64,000 bases of DNA, taken from contig JARKPO010000005.1 of assembly GCA_029975215.1 (NCBI GenBank), forward strand, positions 124,001 through 188,000, given 5' to 3'. This document shows, in pieces, positions 8,580-18,386 of this stretch (position 1 is the first letter of the stretch; the number at the start of each line of letters is the position of its first letter). This DNA is from Levilinea sp. Lineage in GTDB: Bacteria > Chloroflexota > Anaerolineae > Anaerolineales > Anaerolineaceae. The notes below the pieces were generated by a model. The model did not search any database, was not told the origin of the DNA, and saw only the letters and a list, made by a program, of their open reading frames with translations. A program made the position numbers and the translations under genes.

Positions 8580-9250
8580 CGCTCGTTCTCTTCTTGTAGG
8601 ATATACCCAACACCAAAAACTGTGTGGATCAGTACAGGCTCGCCCAATTTTCGTCGTAATCGCCCCACATATACATCGAGCACGTTACCATAAGTGGGTT
8701 GATCGAAGCCCCAAAAACGATTTAGAAGAACTTCGCGCGAAATTACTTCTCTGGGGTGAGAAAGAAAAAAAACAAGCATTTCATACTCTGTCCTCGTTAG
8801 TAGAATGCTTTTTCCATTCCGATAAGCTCCCTGCGTTGACAGATCTACGGTTAGGTTAGAAAAAGACAATACCTTTTCACCTGTTCCAGTCCGCCGCAGC
8901 AAAGCTCGAATTCTCGCCAATAATTCATCAAATTCAAAAGGCTTCCCTAAATAATCGTCAGCGCCGGCATCCAATCCCGTCACCCGATCTCCAATCGAGT
9001 TGCGAGCGGTGAGCATCAGGATCGGAAAGCGATAACTGCTTTCCCGGAACTGCTTACAGGCTTCAATCCCATCCATTCCAGGCAGCATGAGATCTAAAAT
9101 AAGTAGATCGGGATGGAACTCGTTCTGGATGAATAAACCGCTTTCAGCGTCGGATGCAAATCGAACCAGATACCCCTCGTAAGTTAAACCTCTTCGCAGG
9201 TAATCAGCAAATTCGAGGTTGTCTTCGATAACGAATATTTTTGTAGACAT
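8576..9250 (-). CDS. OmpR-family response regulator
   Basis: 224 residues. The receiver domain has D53 in LILDLMLPG as phosphorylation site and K103 in LGKPFEFDEL. The C-terminal winged helix is of OmpR type (LTRTEYEMLVFFLSHP, DVYVGRLRRKLG, HTVFGVGYIL). It is upstream of and coupled to the kinase gene. Direct repeats of OmpR type upstream of htrA are its likely target (inference). Confidence 0.92.
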   Translation of the reverse strand: MSTKIFVIEDNLEFADYLRRGLTYEGYLVRFASDAESGLFIQNEFHPDLLILDLMLPGMDGIEACKQFRESSYRFPILMLTARNSIGDRVTGLDAGADDYLGKPFEFDELLARIRALLRRTGTGEKVLSFSNLTVDLSTQGAYRNGKSILLTRTEYEMLVFFLSHPREVISREVLLNRFWGFDQPTYGNVLDVYVGRLRRKLGEPVLIHTVFGVGYILQEENER

Positions 9251-9326
9251 CGGCCTTCCTAAAACCCTTACGCCAACCTTTATCTTCTGGCCTAACTATT
9301 CTAGCCAAATTGCAACCGTAGCATTT

Positions 9327-10412
9327 TTAGTCTTCTTTTACCTCAACAGAGGTCCCGCCGGGCCAAGGGATGGTCTCATCCCCTGGATCTAATGATATGG
9401 CGGGCAATGTCCACCTAAAAATCCATTTGGCATCGTCCGGACTGGCATTCACACAACCGTGCGACATGGGTTCGCCGAAGTTGTTATGCCAAAACGTAGA
9501 ATGAATTGCAACACCATTCTCTGCGAATAGCGATGTCCAGGCAATGGCAGGTAGATCCCAACCGCCCCCGGTAGATCCCCCGCTCATGTGGAGAGAGATG
9601 AGTTTCCGCCAGATTGGGTATTTCCCCAAAGGTGTTGCCCAGGCATCGACTGCATTACCCCAGGCGTTCCACAACGCGCCGGACGAGATCCGGCAAAAGT
9701 AGACCTCCTTGCGACCTTCAAAACACGACAGGGTCTGACGGGGAATATTGACCTCAACCCGCTTTTCTTCCACATCTGGGCTGATAGGCGAGATCTCATC
9801 CTCAGTGAGAGGTCGAAAAGCTTTAGCCGGCGCCCAAAAAATATCCCCATAACTTCCAAATGGCTCATTAACTTGATAAAGGATCCGACCCGTCTCATCC
9901 ATCTTCCGTTGGTCAACCCAGGTAATCTGGCTGTAATATAAGCGAGGTGAAAGGTTTTGCTCCAGGCGATTTTGTAAACCGGGTGAACGTGCAGGAGGAT
10001 TGGCTAGTGCCAGGTCTACGAATGGAACACTCACTTCCACCCACATTCCCGGACCCCGGCTGCTATCTGGCAAGGATTGAACCGGTTGGTTGGGTGTATT
10101 GCTAACTGGCTGCAGATAAGGAGCCCAGATATAACCTTCAGGCGTTTCCACATACCTTTGATTGTTCCGATATGGATTGGTTCCTACCACCTCGCGAACC
10201 CAAGCGACTACAGCGTCTTCGTAAAGGATACCCACCGTCTGGCTATCTGCGTTCGGGCGTTTCTTAATTTCGACCTTCCCTACGTTGACTCGCCCAAGTT
10301 CGTCCGTAGCGGAGAATTCAAACATCTCAAGAAATCGACTGGCAGGTCGCGTAAGAAAACCCGCAATCAACAGAGATGAATTTTTGATAAATTGTCGACG
10401 ATTAAGGAGCAT
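9327..10412 (-). CDS. YkuD L,D-transpeptidase with Tat-type signal
   Basis: 361 residues. The N-terminus RRQFIKNSSLL fits a twin-arginine export signal. A bacterial SH3-like region (about 40-110) comes before the YkuD catalytic domain, whose HSTFWHNNFG...SHGCVN motif contains the nucleophilic Cys and catalytic His. YkuD enzymes form 3-3 peptidoglycan cross-links or attach proteins to the wall. It is the intact homologue of the relic at 6497-7149 and resembles the lipid-free paralogue at 11872-13041. ATG 10412 is preceded by a gene-free 118 bases. Confidence 0.87.
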   Translation of the reverse strand: MLLNRRQFIKNSSLLIAGFLTRPASRFLEMFEFSATDELGRVNVGKVEIKKRPNADSQTVGILYEDAVVAWVREVVGTNPYRNNQRYVETPEGYIWAPYLQPVSNTPNQPVQSLPDSSRGPGMWVEVSVPFVDLALANPPARSPGLQNRLEQNLSPRLYYSQITWVDQRKMDETGRILYQVNEPFGSYGDIFWAPAKAFRPLTEDEISPISPDVEEKRVEVNIPRQTLSCFEGRKEVYFCRISSGALWNAWGNAVDAWATPLGKYPIWRKLISLHMSGGSTGGGWDLPAIAWTSLFAENGVAIHSTFWHNNFGEPMSHGCVNASPDDAKWIFRWTLPAISLDPGDETIPWPGGTSVEVKED

Positions 10413-10530
10413 AGGTCTTTCCTGTCTACATCAGTGAAATTGGAGCGCCTGTCCTTTTCCCTTTATAGTGATGTTCATCATGGCACTGGATTTGTTTCAA
10501 CTTTAGTAGATTTTGTCCTCTCTACTAAGG

Positions 10531-11832
10531 TTAATTGTTACGAACGAAATCCAAAGCGTATTCGGCGTCGAAATATCCCGGATGCGCTGCTAATGCCTCA
10601 TTAAAAAGTTTGATGGCCTCTTCTTTGTTTCCCTGGCGATACATGGCCCAACCGCGCCAAAGTTTCGCTTCTTCTGAATTGGGTGTCCTTTTCAGGGCAT
10701 ATTCGGTCAGCGATAAAAGGTCATCGATTCGGCCCGTATGGAAGTAAGCAAAAAAAGGCCCAAACTGATAACGCAGCATACGCTGTGGCAGTCCTGCATT
10801 GCGAGCGTTGTCATAGGCCCCAGCAGCCTGAGCATATCTTTCAAAATAGACCAGGTTTGTCCCGATGTTGAACCAGGCGAATGCATCGTCTGGATTTTGT
10901 TCAACTTCCCTTTTTGCTAAATCCAATGCGTGTTGTCGATTTGTGTCAACATCCCATTGATCAACTAACAGGGATTGAACTAATTGGCGCGATTCAGGTT
11001 TATAGACCAGGATATAGACATAGTTAAAAGACTTCCATCGCTCCTTGAGTGTTGCATAAGAGATTTGCATATCAGGTCCAAGAAATGAATCCTGAACCTG
11101 GAATGTCTGTGCGCTTTCGTCATACCCGGTCAACAGCAGATAATGACCAGCCCAGCGATCATCATTCAGCCAATAACTTTCTTCCATGATGAAAGATTCC
11201 TCGATCATCACGGGAAAATCGGCTGCCAGAAGACGTTTCAGTGTGTCCACATCCCCACCTACTCGGAATTGGATTTCATACCCTGGCGTTTGGGTGTTCA
11301 CGTAAGCGACCAGTTCCTCAACGTTCACATTGCGATCTTCACTTTTAGGTTTGGTGATGCTGGCGATGGTCGCCTGGTCTCCTTCCCAGCCGTAATAGCG
11401 TAAATACATGGCCAGAGTGGCCGGCCCACAGTTGTTGATCTCCTGCTTTTCATAAGCCGGCGGAGCTAATTGAACAACTCCAGGGATTGGGGTGGGGGCA
11501 AGAGTAGGCGTTGGCGAGGGTGTTGGTGAAGATGTGGTCACGTTTGTTTGTTGCGTCGCCTGCTGAATACGTGTTTCCACAGGAGGATCTGTGGGTTTAA
11601 TTTCCAATTGATCATCCAATATTCGGGTTGTTCTTATTGCGGGCAATGGTTTAACCGGATCCACCAGAGAGCGAAGAAACGTCAGAGCAAAATCCACCCG
11701 CCAACCGTAGCGGTCCTGGACTGATGGGATTTGGAACAAAGCAACCGAGAACAGCGCCAGGACAACGCAACCAACACCGATTCCTAACAAAAACCCTGAC
11801 ACTTTTCTTTTCATCGATAACTTCTCATTCAT
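10531..11832 (-). CDS. Membrane-anchored C39-like peptidase with TPR repeats
   Basis: 433 residues. An N-terminal membrane helix (about 8-30) is followed by a Pro/Thr-rich linker (TSSPTPSPTPTLAPTP) and a C39-type cysteine peptidase domain: Cys in NNCGPATLAMYL, His in GHYLLLTGYD and Asp in QDSFLGPD. The C-terminus (about 290-430) contains tetratricopeptide repeats such as AWFNIGTNLVYFERYAQAA. C39 domains often cleave leader peptides, but standalone extracytoplasmic members also occur with other roles; the substrate cannot be named. ATG 11832 is taken; ATG 11814 has GAGAAG six bases upstream and is an equal alternative. Confidence 0.8.
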   Translation of the reverse strand: MNEKLSMKRKVSGFLLGIGVGCVVLALFSVALFQIPSVQDRYGWRVDFALTFLRSLVDPVKPLPAIRTTRILDDQLEIKPTDPPVETRIQQATQQTNVTTSSPTPSPTPTLAPTPIPGVVQLAPPAYEKQEINNCGPATLAMYLRYYGWEGDQATIASITKPKSEDRNVNVEELVAYVNTQTPGYEIQFRVGGDVDTLKRLLAADFPVMIEESFIMEESYWLNDDRWAGHYLLLTGYDESAQTFQVQDSFLGPDMQISYATLKERWKSFNYVYILVYKPESRQLVQSLLVDQWDVDTNRQHALDLAKREVEQNPDDAFAWFNIGTNLVYFERYAQAAGAYDNARNAGLPQRMLRYQFGPFFAYFHTGRIDDLLSLTEYALKRTPNSEEAKLWRGWAMYRQGNKEEAIKLFNEALAAHPGYFDAEYALDFVRNN

Positions 11833-11871
11833 AATTTTGAAACCTGTTTCTTGGGGCCAGTTCTATGATCA

Positions 11872-13041
11872 TTACGCCCCACCCGCGCCATAGAAACTGG
11901 GGTCGGTCGGGGTTTCGCCGGATGGATCCCAGACATAAACCCAGTCTCCTTCTTTAGCCCATTGAAATAACCAATTCGCATCTCCCAAAGAAAAATTTAC
12001 GCAACCATGCGAACTAGCAACCCCGAACCAGGGTCGCCAATAAGCTCCATGTAAAGCTCGCGCTTGATCAAAATACATGGTCCATGGGACATCTTCCAGA
12101 TAGTAGTAATCTGACTTGTCCGGTTCAAAAGCGCCGCTCATGGTTTCAAACGGCTTTTTTTGATAGATTTGAAACAAACCGGGGCGTGTATAGAACGGCT
12201 CACCGCCGGTGGCGACCAGTGTCGCAAATACAAGCTGCCGGTCTTCATAGACCGTAACGATTTGGTCATACAGATCTACGGATATCCAGCGGTCTCCGGT
12301 CACTCCTTGTGGGGGGGTAGTATCTACCCTCGCGCGGCGAGCTTTGAGGTAAGGAACCCAGCGGTCCATCCCAATCAGGTACCATTCCATCCCTTCAGCT
12401 TCAACTACTTGATAAATTGGGACAAAAGATTCTCTGTAAATCACATCACCAACTTCAGGTGCAGAAAAGCTGGGTTGTGACCTTGCCCGAATTGTATCGA
12501 TTACCCACCCGAAACCGGTTGAGGGCATTCTCGTAAAAAGAACTCCCTGGAATGTCGAAGATCCAGCTGGCGATGCGCGCACCCATTCGCCACTTTTCAA
12601 CATAACAAATGAATTGCCATCAATACGCGCTTCCTGGATATAAGAAACGTAACGTAACCCGTTACCAGGTGCGATTGACCGCACCTGGTTTACACCGCTG
12701 ACCGCATCATCCAGGCTGGCATATAAGCGGACAGGTTCGGTAGGATCGATGTTTATCTTAGCGATAAATGCCGGATTCCTGGTTAGATCTTTGGGGGGAG
12801 ATACCACCGGTAAAGGTCGTAATGGGTAACTCATTCCCATTCGGGCCAATTGGGTTAGTGTTTGTGAAGGTCCTAATGGCAGACAATCAGCCGGCGGAAT
12901 TAGATAGGCATCGGGAAGACAAAGGGGAATGCCTGAATAGGGTTCGCCTGGCTCCTCAAAGCTGGCTTGACCAGTTTGCGCGTTGAGTGAAATGGCAACA
13001 AGGATGCTGATCGATACCAGGACCCCTTGTAATAGTTTCAT
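11872..13041 (-). CDS. YkuD L,D-transpeptidase, secreted
   Basis: 389 residues from the ATG at 13041, chosen because AAAGGA lies about 10 bases upstream and the ATG overlaps the stop of the methyltransferase gene as ATGA. A signal peptide (MKLLQGVLVSISILVAIS) precedes an SH3-like region and the YkuD domain with HGAYWRPWFG and SSHGCVNFS (catalytic His and Cys). It is a paralogue of the gene at 9327. The coupling to a methyltransferase is unusual for a wall enzyme but no mechanistic link can be claimed. Confidence 0.86.
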   Translation of the reverse strand: MKLLQGVLVSISILVAISLNAQTGQASFEEPGEPYSGIPLCLPDAYLIPPADCLPLGPSQTLTQLARMGMSYPLRPLPVVSPPKDLTRNPAFIAKINIDPTEPVRLYASLDDAVSGVNQVRSIAPGNGLRYVSYIQEARIDGNSFVMLKSGEWVRASPAGSSTFQGVLFTRMPSTGFGWVIDTIRARSQPSFSAPEVGDVIYRESFVPIYQVVEAEGMEWYLIGMDRWVPYLKARRARVDTTPPQGVTGDRWISVDLYDQIVTVYEDRQLVFATLVATGGEPFYTRPGLFQIYQKKPFETMSGAFEPDKSDYYYLEDVPWTMYFDQARALHGAYWRPWFGVASSHGCVNFSLGDANWLFQWAKEGDWVYVWDPSGETPTDPSFYGAGGA

Positions 13042-13655
13042 TTGTGATTTTCCTTTCGGATGAGAATAATTCGGCATTTGCCATTACACACAGCGGGTTT
13101 GCTTTCTTCGAGTATCATGTCATGGAGACCTTCGATGACATTGATAAATTCTTGGGAGGGAAGTACCTGGCTACCAATCCTGAAACCTCGGTACCATCGG
13201 TAAAGACGAGATAGCCAATCCTTGCCTTTCAAGGAACACTCCCAAGATACTAGCCGGCCGCCTGGACGAACGACGCGCCATGCTTCCCGCATTGCCTTGG
13301 CATGATCCGTTTCGTTGCCTAAAATTGGGTTAAATATCACCGCGTTAAAACTACGATCTCCATAAAGAAGGGATAACGGATCCATTTTTTCCAGCGTGAC
13401 ATAATGACCCTTCGTTTGCACACGCGCTTTTTGGAGTTTTTGAATGCTGGAATCGATACCTGTAATCCATAAACCTGATGGAAGGAATGGGAAATCCTTA
13501 CCTGTACCCACTCCAACAATCAGCAATCGTTCCATCGGTTGAAGTTGAAGCATGTGAATGGCTTGTTCGCGGGTGGATCGCAATAACAGATGAGATATCC
13601 AATCATCTGCAAGAGCGAAAATATTCGCCAGGATTAGATCAAAATTCTTTTTCAT
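13038..13655 (-). CDS. Class I SAM-dependent methyltransferase
   Basis: 205 residues with motif I VGVGTGKDFPFL (VGxGTG), an acidic motif II residue in GIDSSIQKL, and a post-I region VIFNPILGNETDH; the late motif is VVRPGGRLVSWE. It belongs to the UbiE-like Methyltransf_11 group; the substrate is unknown. The C-terminal RWYRGFRIG segment could contact a membrane. Its stop overlaps the start of the YkuD gene downstream, so the two are co-translated. Confidence 0.8.
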   Translation of the reverse strand: MKKNFDLILANIFALADDWISHLLLRSTREQAIHMLQLQPMERLLIVGVGTGKDFPFLPSGLWITGIDSSIQKLQKARVQTKGHYVTLEKMDPLSLLYGDRSFNAVIFNPILGNETDHAKAMREAWRVVRPGGRLVSWECSLKGKDWLSRLYRWYRGFRIGSQVLPSQEFINVIEGLHDMILEESKPAVCNGKCRIILIRKENHK

Positions 13656-13780
13656 CGCTCATCGCCAGCTAACGATCCATGCACCGCTACCATTCGAGGT
13701 GTCCACTTAATCTCTGTGCCCAAGGGGACACACCTCTTCGGGAAAATAGCGCCAAGAACATGATCGATACCAAGCTTCAT

Positions 13781-14875
13781 TCATGGCATCAGGCTCCAAG
13801 GATTTACTAATCCGCCAAGATAGCGGGTTTCAAAATGCAAATGCGGCCCGGTAGAATTCCCAGAGCTTCCGGATGAGCCGATCGCAGAGCCTTGATAGAC
13901 GCTGCTTCCGCAGGAGACCGAGACCTGACTCATATGTGCATATAAAGTTTGATAACCATTCCCATGATCGATCATGACCATATTCCCATAACCTGTGTTA
14001 TTCCATCCGGCATAAACCACCAATCCACTGTCTGATGCAAATACAGGAGAGCCCATGTTTGAGGCGATATCCAGGGCCAGATGGCCTGACCAATAATCAT
14101 TCCCTGACAGATAGTTATTTACAGCCGGCCACACAAATGTACCCGTGCCATAAGCTCCGTCGGTGGTATCACAAGCGCCTGGGCCTGCCAATGTTTTGGA
14201 GACCCCTGCCTTTCCCCGCGGGATGGTTGGCATGACCCAGGAGACCATCTCACGCGTCCCTCCTGGGATCATCACATAAGTATCTGGGGAAACCTCCGGA
14301 TCGATTATGTCCAATCCGTTTTCTGGCCATAAGAGAATCGCGTCAGGATCGACCCGAAAGCGCGCAGCAATATCGGGGATCGTGTCTCCTGATTTCCATT
14401 TGTAGTAAATCCCATCCGATGATGGAATGTTTAAAACCATACCAATGGTTAACAACTCCGGATTATCATTAAACGTTTCCGGGTTTGCCCACAGGATTGT
14501 TTCGGGTTTGATGTTGAACTGTTTAGAAATTTTGAATATCGAATCGCCTTTCATGACAGTATAAGTGATGGCATTGAGATGATTCCCTTCCTGGACAACA
14601 GTCTGAAGGATTGCCATTCTTTGAATCCCATCGAATTCGGTATTAACCACGAAACCAGGAATGGCAACATCAGGCGGAGGTTGCGTGGCCAACATTATTC
14701 TCTCTGTTTCACGATTGCCTGTTTCCGTGACTGGTTGAATCCCATACAATTGGAGCCAGGCAAACCGTATCAAACCGGATACAACCACAGTGGTTATGAT
14801 CCAACTGATGGCAAATGACAATTTCTGAAGTTTGCTCTTCGACAAACCAAAAGGTTGTAAATTGGCCGATTTCAT
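13781..14875 (-). CDS. Membrane-anchored LysM-LysM-M23 endopeptidase
   Basis: 364 residues with an N-terminal helix (about 20-44), two LysM motifs (YTVMKGDSIFKISKQFNI; YKWKSGDTIPDIAARFRV) and an M23 domain with HLALD (H-x3-D), YAHMS and HLHFE. All expected zinc ligands and the catalytic His are present. It shares architecture and sequence with the proteins at 3042 and 60938, which points to duplication. Role: wall remodelling outside the membrane. Confidence 0.88.
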   Translation of the reverse strand: MKSANLQPFGLSKSKLQKLSFAISWIITTVVVSGLIRFAWLQLYGIQPVTETGNRETERIMLATQPPPDVAIPGFVVNTEFDGIQRMAILQTVVQEGNHLNAITYTVMKGDSIFKISKQFNIKPETILWANPETFNDNPELLTIGMVLNIPSSDGIYYKWKSGDTIPDIAARFRVDPDAILLWPENGLDIIDPEVSPDTYVMIPGGTREMVSWVMPTIPRGKAGVSKTLAGPGACDTTDGAYGTGTFVWPAVNNYLSGNDYWSGHLALDIASNMGSPVFASDSGLVVYAGWNNTGYGNMVMIDHGNGYQTLYAHMSQVSVSCGSSVYQGSAIGSSGSSGNSTGPHLHFETRYLGGLVNPWSLMP

Positions 14876-14926
14876 TCGTTGGCTGACCTGCTTTTATCCC
14901 ATGTTTCTCTGCATTATGAAAGAAAC

Positions 14927-15619
14927 TCAATTCGATTTTGAAAGCGCGCGGCGGATTTCCTGGCTTAAAATATCAAATTGGCTGCCATTTTCAACCAATT
15001 TCCCATTTACGAGTAAAGAGGGTGTGCTCCGAAGTCCAAGGTTTTGGGCTTCCAGGGTTTCTGCTTTCACCTTATCGGTGTACTTACCGGTTGCCAGGCA
15101 TTCGTTAAAAGTATCGGTCTGTAATCCTAAATCAACAGCAAATTTCTCTAAGTTCTCTTTCCTGAATGCACCCGCATTTTCACCGTCCTGGGAAGAATAC
15201 AGTTTCTCATAAAACTCCCAATACTTGCCCTGTTCATTGGCGCATTCCGCAGCTTCAGCTGCCCAGAAAGACTCTTCGCCAATGAATTGAAAACTACGGA
15301 AGACGAAACGTACTTGTCCGGAATTTACAAATTCCTCTACAAGTTTAGGTTTGACCGTTGACGCGAATCGTCCGCAGGCCGGACACTGATAATCGCCGTA
15401 CTCGACCACTACAACCGGGGCTTCGACTTCACCCATGCTCTTATCCTGGCTGGTTTCGACCGGCTCGGCTTTCGCTTTATTCTGGTTTTGTTGCAGTGCG
15501 ATTACACTCACCCCAACGAGCACCACAGCGACGATTAACCCAATCACCCACCAGTTCGCCTGCTTCGGCGTGTTTCTTGACCGTCTGCTTGATTTTGACT
15601 TTGCGTATTTCTTAGCCAT
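14927..15619 (-). CDS. DsbA-like thioredoxin-fold oxidoreductase
   Basis: 230 residues: a basic N-terminus, a membrane anchor (about 23-43), then a DsbA/BdbD fold with the active-site CPAC in EYGDYQCPACGRF and the cis-Pro loop STPSLLVNG. Two further Cys (AECAN, NECLA) match BdbD-like proteins. It introduces or shuffles disulfides in exported proteins. GAAGGTGATGAG directly before ATG 15619 gives the start. The CcdA-like gene just upstream probably handles its electrons. Confidence 0.86.
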   Translation of the reverse strand: MAKKYAKSKSSRRSRNTPKQANWWVIGLIVAVVLVGVSVIALQQNQNKAKAEPVETSQDKSMGEVEAPVVVVEYGDYQCPACGRFASTVKPKLVEEFVNSGQVRFVFRSFQFIGEESFWAAEAAECANEQGKYWEFYEKLYSSQDGENAGAFRKENLEKFAVDLGLQTDTFNECLATGKYTDKVKAETLEAQNLGLRSTPSLLVNGKLVENGSQFDILSQEIRRALSKSN

Positions 15620-15644
15620 CTCATCACCTTCTTGTGTCGTGTTC

Positions 15645-16853
15645 TTATAGAACCCAAATTAATAGGACTAACCCAATGAGCGCCATCACCCCGCCTGTGA
15701 TCCCGCGCACCTTATGAGAAGAGGCGCGTTCCCACGCTTGAATCTTTGCTCCCATGACTGGGTTTAAGGCGAGGATCAGGATGATCACCAACGGCATAAT
15801 AAACATCAAGTTATATAGCGCCAGGTATCCAAAACCCTCCCAGAAACCGGTCTGGCTGCCCAATAATCCTAAAATAGCGACGTATGGCCCACCAGAGCAT
15901 GGGAAACTCTCCAGACCCATGAGCGTACCCAAGACAATGGTGGCGGGTAAGGTTGCCCGGTACATCCAGTTCTTGAGTCCTTCTTTCCCGATTTCGGGGA
16001 GCTCCAAACGAATGGGAAACTTTGGGAATATGGCCCCCAGGAGATTGGTCAGACCAAACAGGATCAACAAGCCTGCCCCTGCCTGCCCGAGCCAGTGCCC
16101 TTGCACCAGGGAAGTCGCGCGAAGCAAACCCAGGCCGACTAGAAAATAAACGATGTACACACAGGCGATGTAGACCAACCCCATCCGGGCAATCGCTGCT
16201 CTTGCCTTTCGGATCGTAAACAAGAACGTGATAAAAAAGAGCAAAATGGCCATTGCACAGGGATTGATGCCGTCCACAAGCCCAGTTAATAGAACAGCCG
16301 GAAGCAGCTTGCTTTTTGCCCCGACGCTACTTGCGCCAGCAAAAGATGCTTGGTTTGCCTCAAACCAGGTCAAGTAGGTAGTGATGGGTTCATTTACTCC
16401 GTAAGTCTGCACGGGGCCAGCAAACGCCCAAGCCTTGTATCCATCGCTCTCGCCCTCTTCGCTGTAAATCAGGATCCGATCGGGTAGCTCTTGGGCGGAT
16501 AGCAAGCCTTCAACCACGCGCCTGGGCGGCTCGCCCTGCAAGATAATTTGGCCCTCGTCGATAAAGGTAACCAGGTGACTTTGCAATTCCAGCGGTACAC
16601 CCAAGGAATCGTTCATTTGGTTCAATTCCTTGCGGTTCTCCCGCTGGTTGATATAGTCTTTTCGAACCATCTGCACCTGGTTGGCCTGGAGGATTTCCTG
16701 CAGTTCGCCATTGATATAGGTCGCGCACTCGTCGCACGCTTCGTTGTAATAGATCACCGCCTGCCGTCCGGTGCTATCGGCGTTGACCGGCAGTGCCGAG
16801 AGAAGGAGCACGAATAGGGTAATGGCAATCAATCGAAGTTTTTTTATGTTCAT
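15645..16853 (-). CDS. CcdA/DsbD-like membrane thiol-electron carrier with N-terminal thioredoxin-like domain
   Basis: 402 residues. A signal peptide is followed by an extracytoplasmic thioredoxin-like domain with C-x2-C (ACDECATYI), then a six-helix CcdA module whose two key Cys lie in DGINPCAMAIL and FPCSGGPYV. This is the DsbD-gamma/beta-like arrangement that moves reducing power across the membrane. It precedes the DsbA-like gene by 25 bases. A shorter relative without the thioredoxin domain is at 46224-47045. Confidence 0.82.
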   Translation of the reverse strand: MNIKKLRLIAITLFVLLLSALPVNADSTGRQAVIYYNEACDECATYINGELQEILQANQVQMVRKDYINQRENRKELNQMNDSLGVPLELQSHLVTFIDEGQIILQGEPPRRVVEGLLSAQELPDRILIYSEEGESDGYKAWAFAGPVQTYGVNEPITTYLTWFEANQASFAGASSVGAKSKLLPAVLLTGLVDGINPCAMAILLFFITFLFTIRKARAAIARMGLVYIACVYIVYFLVGLGLLRATSLVQGHWLGQAGAGLLILFGLTNLLGAIFPKFPIRLELPEIGKEGLKNWMYRATLPATIVLGTLMGLESFPCSGGPYVAILGLLGSQTGFWEGFGYLALYNLMFIMPLVIILILALNPVMGAKIQAWERASSHKVRGITGGVMALIGLVLLIWVL

Positions 16854-16866
16854 TCCGATGTCCTTC

Positions 16867-17220
16867 TTAGCAGCACGTTAACGTTTTGGGCAACTCGCCC
16901 TCGGCAAGCGGTCCGAAGGGATTGCCGTACTGGCGGATATTGGTAATCATCATCTGATTGGCTTCCGTTTCGATGCCGGCTGATATTAAGCCTGCCCGAA
17001 TGATCTCACCACCCGGGTCGTGCCCAACTGGACAAACGACCCGGCAGGCTCGACATAGGGTGCATTGATAAAAGACCAGGGTCTGAATGCCAGCGGAACC
17101 CAGTATCGCGCGACCACGGGGGCTGTACTCTTCCTGGCGTTGGATCTGAAAAACCGGGCAGACCTCTCGACAAAGTCCACACTCGGTGCAGGCAGGGTTT
17201 TCGGTAAGATCAATCAACAT
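16867..17220 (-). CDS. Two-[4Fe-4S] ferredoxin subunit of split FAD/Fe-S oxidase
   Basis: 117 residues with two cluster motifs, CTECGLCREVCP and CTLCRACRVVCP, spaced as in the N-terminal half of GlcF/GlpC proteins; the C-terminus ends in TCC. The ATG at 17220 overlaps the FAD gene's end by 7 bases. Together with the FAD subunit and the CCG-domain subunit upstream it makes a three-part glycolate/lactate-type oxidase, in which clusters carry electrons from FAD toward a membrane acceptor. Confidence 0.85.
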   Translation of the reverse strand: MLIDLTENPACTECGLCREVCPVFQIQRQEEYSPRGRAILGSAGIQTLVFYQCTLCRACRVVCPVGHDPGGEIIRAGLISAGIETEANQMMITNIRQYGNPFGPLAEGELPKTLTCC

Positions 17221-18383
17221 AACTTCCCTCGGTTGAAAATATGCTGTGGGTCGAACTGCCTTTTCAGCGCCAGAACTTCCGCCTTCAATGCCTCACTGGC
17301 CCACTGCCGCTTTTTCAGCCCCATCCCGTGTTCTCCACTGATTTGCCCACCGGAGGCAGAAACCCGGCGGTAAAGCTCCGCGATGCGCGCATCCTCCCGC
17401 AAAAATCGGGGGTGCAGGATACCAACCCCAAGATGGCCGAAGACGGGAATATTTTGCACCGTCAGCCAGTCCAGGTTATCTTCCAGGGCTTCGGGGGGGA
17501 ACTGGGGATCCTCGGAAATGGGGAATCCCGCCTGCGTTAATCGGGCAGACAGGCTTTCTCGCGCTCCCCATAGGTTTGCCATCTCAGCAGGTTCACGAAT
17601 CTCCCCTTCAGCACTATGGTACTCGGCCAATACACAATGTCTTGCCTTCCACCCGACCAGAGCAGCCGCATGGGGATTGAGATATTCCAACGCGGAAAGG
17701 GTAGAATTCGTTTTCAATTGTTTGACTTGCTTCAGCATTTCCGCCAGGTGTTCAAACGAGAACAGAGTGAGCGAGCGACTCTCGGGGATCTCCGTCAGAC
17801 GGAGCGTAGCCTGTACGATCATCCCGGTGATCCCTTCCCGGCCAGCGAAAGCTTTCCGATCGCCGGAAGACAGTCGCTGAACCTCACCCTTCCCATCCAC
17901 CACAACCACTTCCTCGACCCAATCACTCATCCTGCCGTAGCGGACGGCGTGCAGCCCCGCAGCGTTGGTGGCGATCATCCCACCAAGGGTCGCCGAGCGA
18001 TGGCTGCCAGGTATCACGGGGAAGAATAATCCATCTGGGCGAAGCATTCGGTTGAACTGGTCCAGGGGGACGCCGGCATCGACTACCACCATTTTTGATT
18101 GAACATCACGAGTGCCGATTTTCCGCAGACAGGAAGAATCAACCACGATCGAGTTTTGCGGTGTTGCTCCGCCACACAGTCCCGTACCTGCCCCGCGCGG
18201 CACCAGATCGATCCCAGTTTCGGCAGCCCATTGCGCCAGGCGGACAACATCGTCAACTGTTTCGGGCCAAACAACCCCCTGGCACGGACCCTGAATGCGA
18301 GATGCATCCCGGCTGTAGGCCACCTTCGTTTCTGCACGCGTGGACACCTGACCGGGTTGGAATAACGATTCGAGGGATTTCAT
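17214..18383 (-). CDS. FAD-binding oxidase, GlcD/D-lactate dehydrogenase type
   Basis: 389 residues of the VAO/PCMH family. The FAD-binding region has VPRGAGTGLCGGATP and PGSHRSATLGGMIATNAAG; the C-terminal part has GEHGMGLKKR and FDPQHIFNRGK. It is shorter than typical GlcD (about 480-500 residues), mainly in the cap domain. It lies 3 bases after the CCG-domain gene and overlaps the ferredoxin gene. The substrate is a 2-hydroxy acid by family, not decided by sequence. Confidence 0.85.
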   Translation of the reverse strand: MKSLESLFQPGQVSTRAETKVAYSRDASRIQGPCQGVVWPETVDDVVRLAQWAAETGIDLVPRGAGTGLCGGATPQNSIVVDSSCLRKIGTRDVQSKMVVVDAGVPLDQFNRMLRPDGLFFPVIPGSHRSATLGGMIATNAAGLHAVRYGRMSDWVEEVVVVDGKGEVQRLSSGDRKAFAGREGITGMIVQATLRLTEIPESRSLTLFSFEHLAEMLKQVKQLKTNSTLSALEYLNPHAAALVGWKARHCVLAEYHSAEGEIREPAEMANLWGARESLSARLTQAGFPISEDPQFPPEALEDNLDWLTVQNIPVFGHLGVGILHPRFLREDARIAELYRRVSASGGQISGEHGMGLKKRQWASEALKAEVLALKRQFDPQHIFNRGKLC

Positions 18384-18386
18384 AGG

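Noticed and set aside
13696-13736. Terminator hairpin after the LysM-M23 gene at 13781
   Set aside because: GAGGTGT/ACACCTC pairing exists, but the stem is bulged, the loop long and no T run follows; left unannotated.
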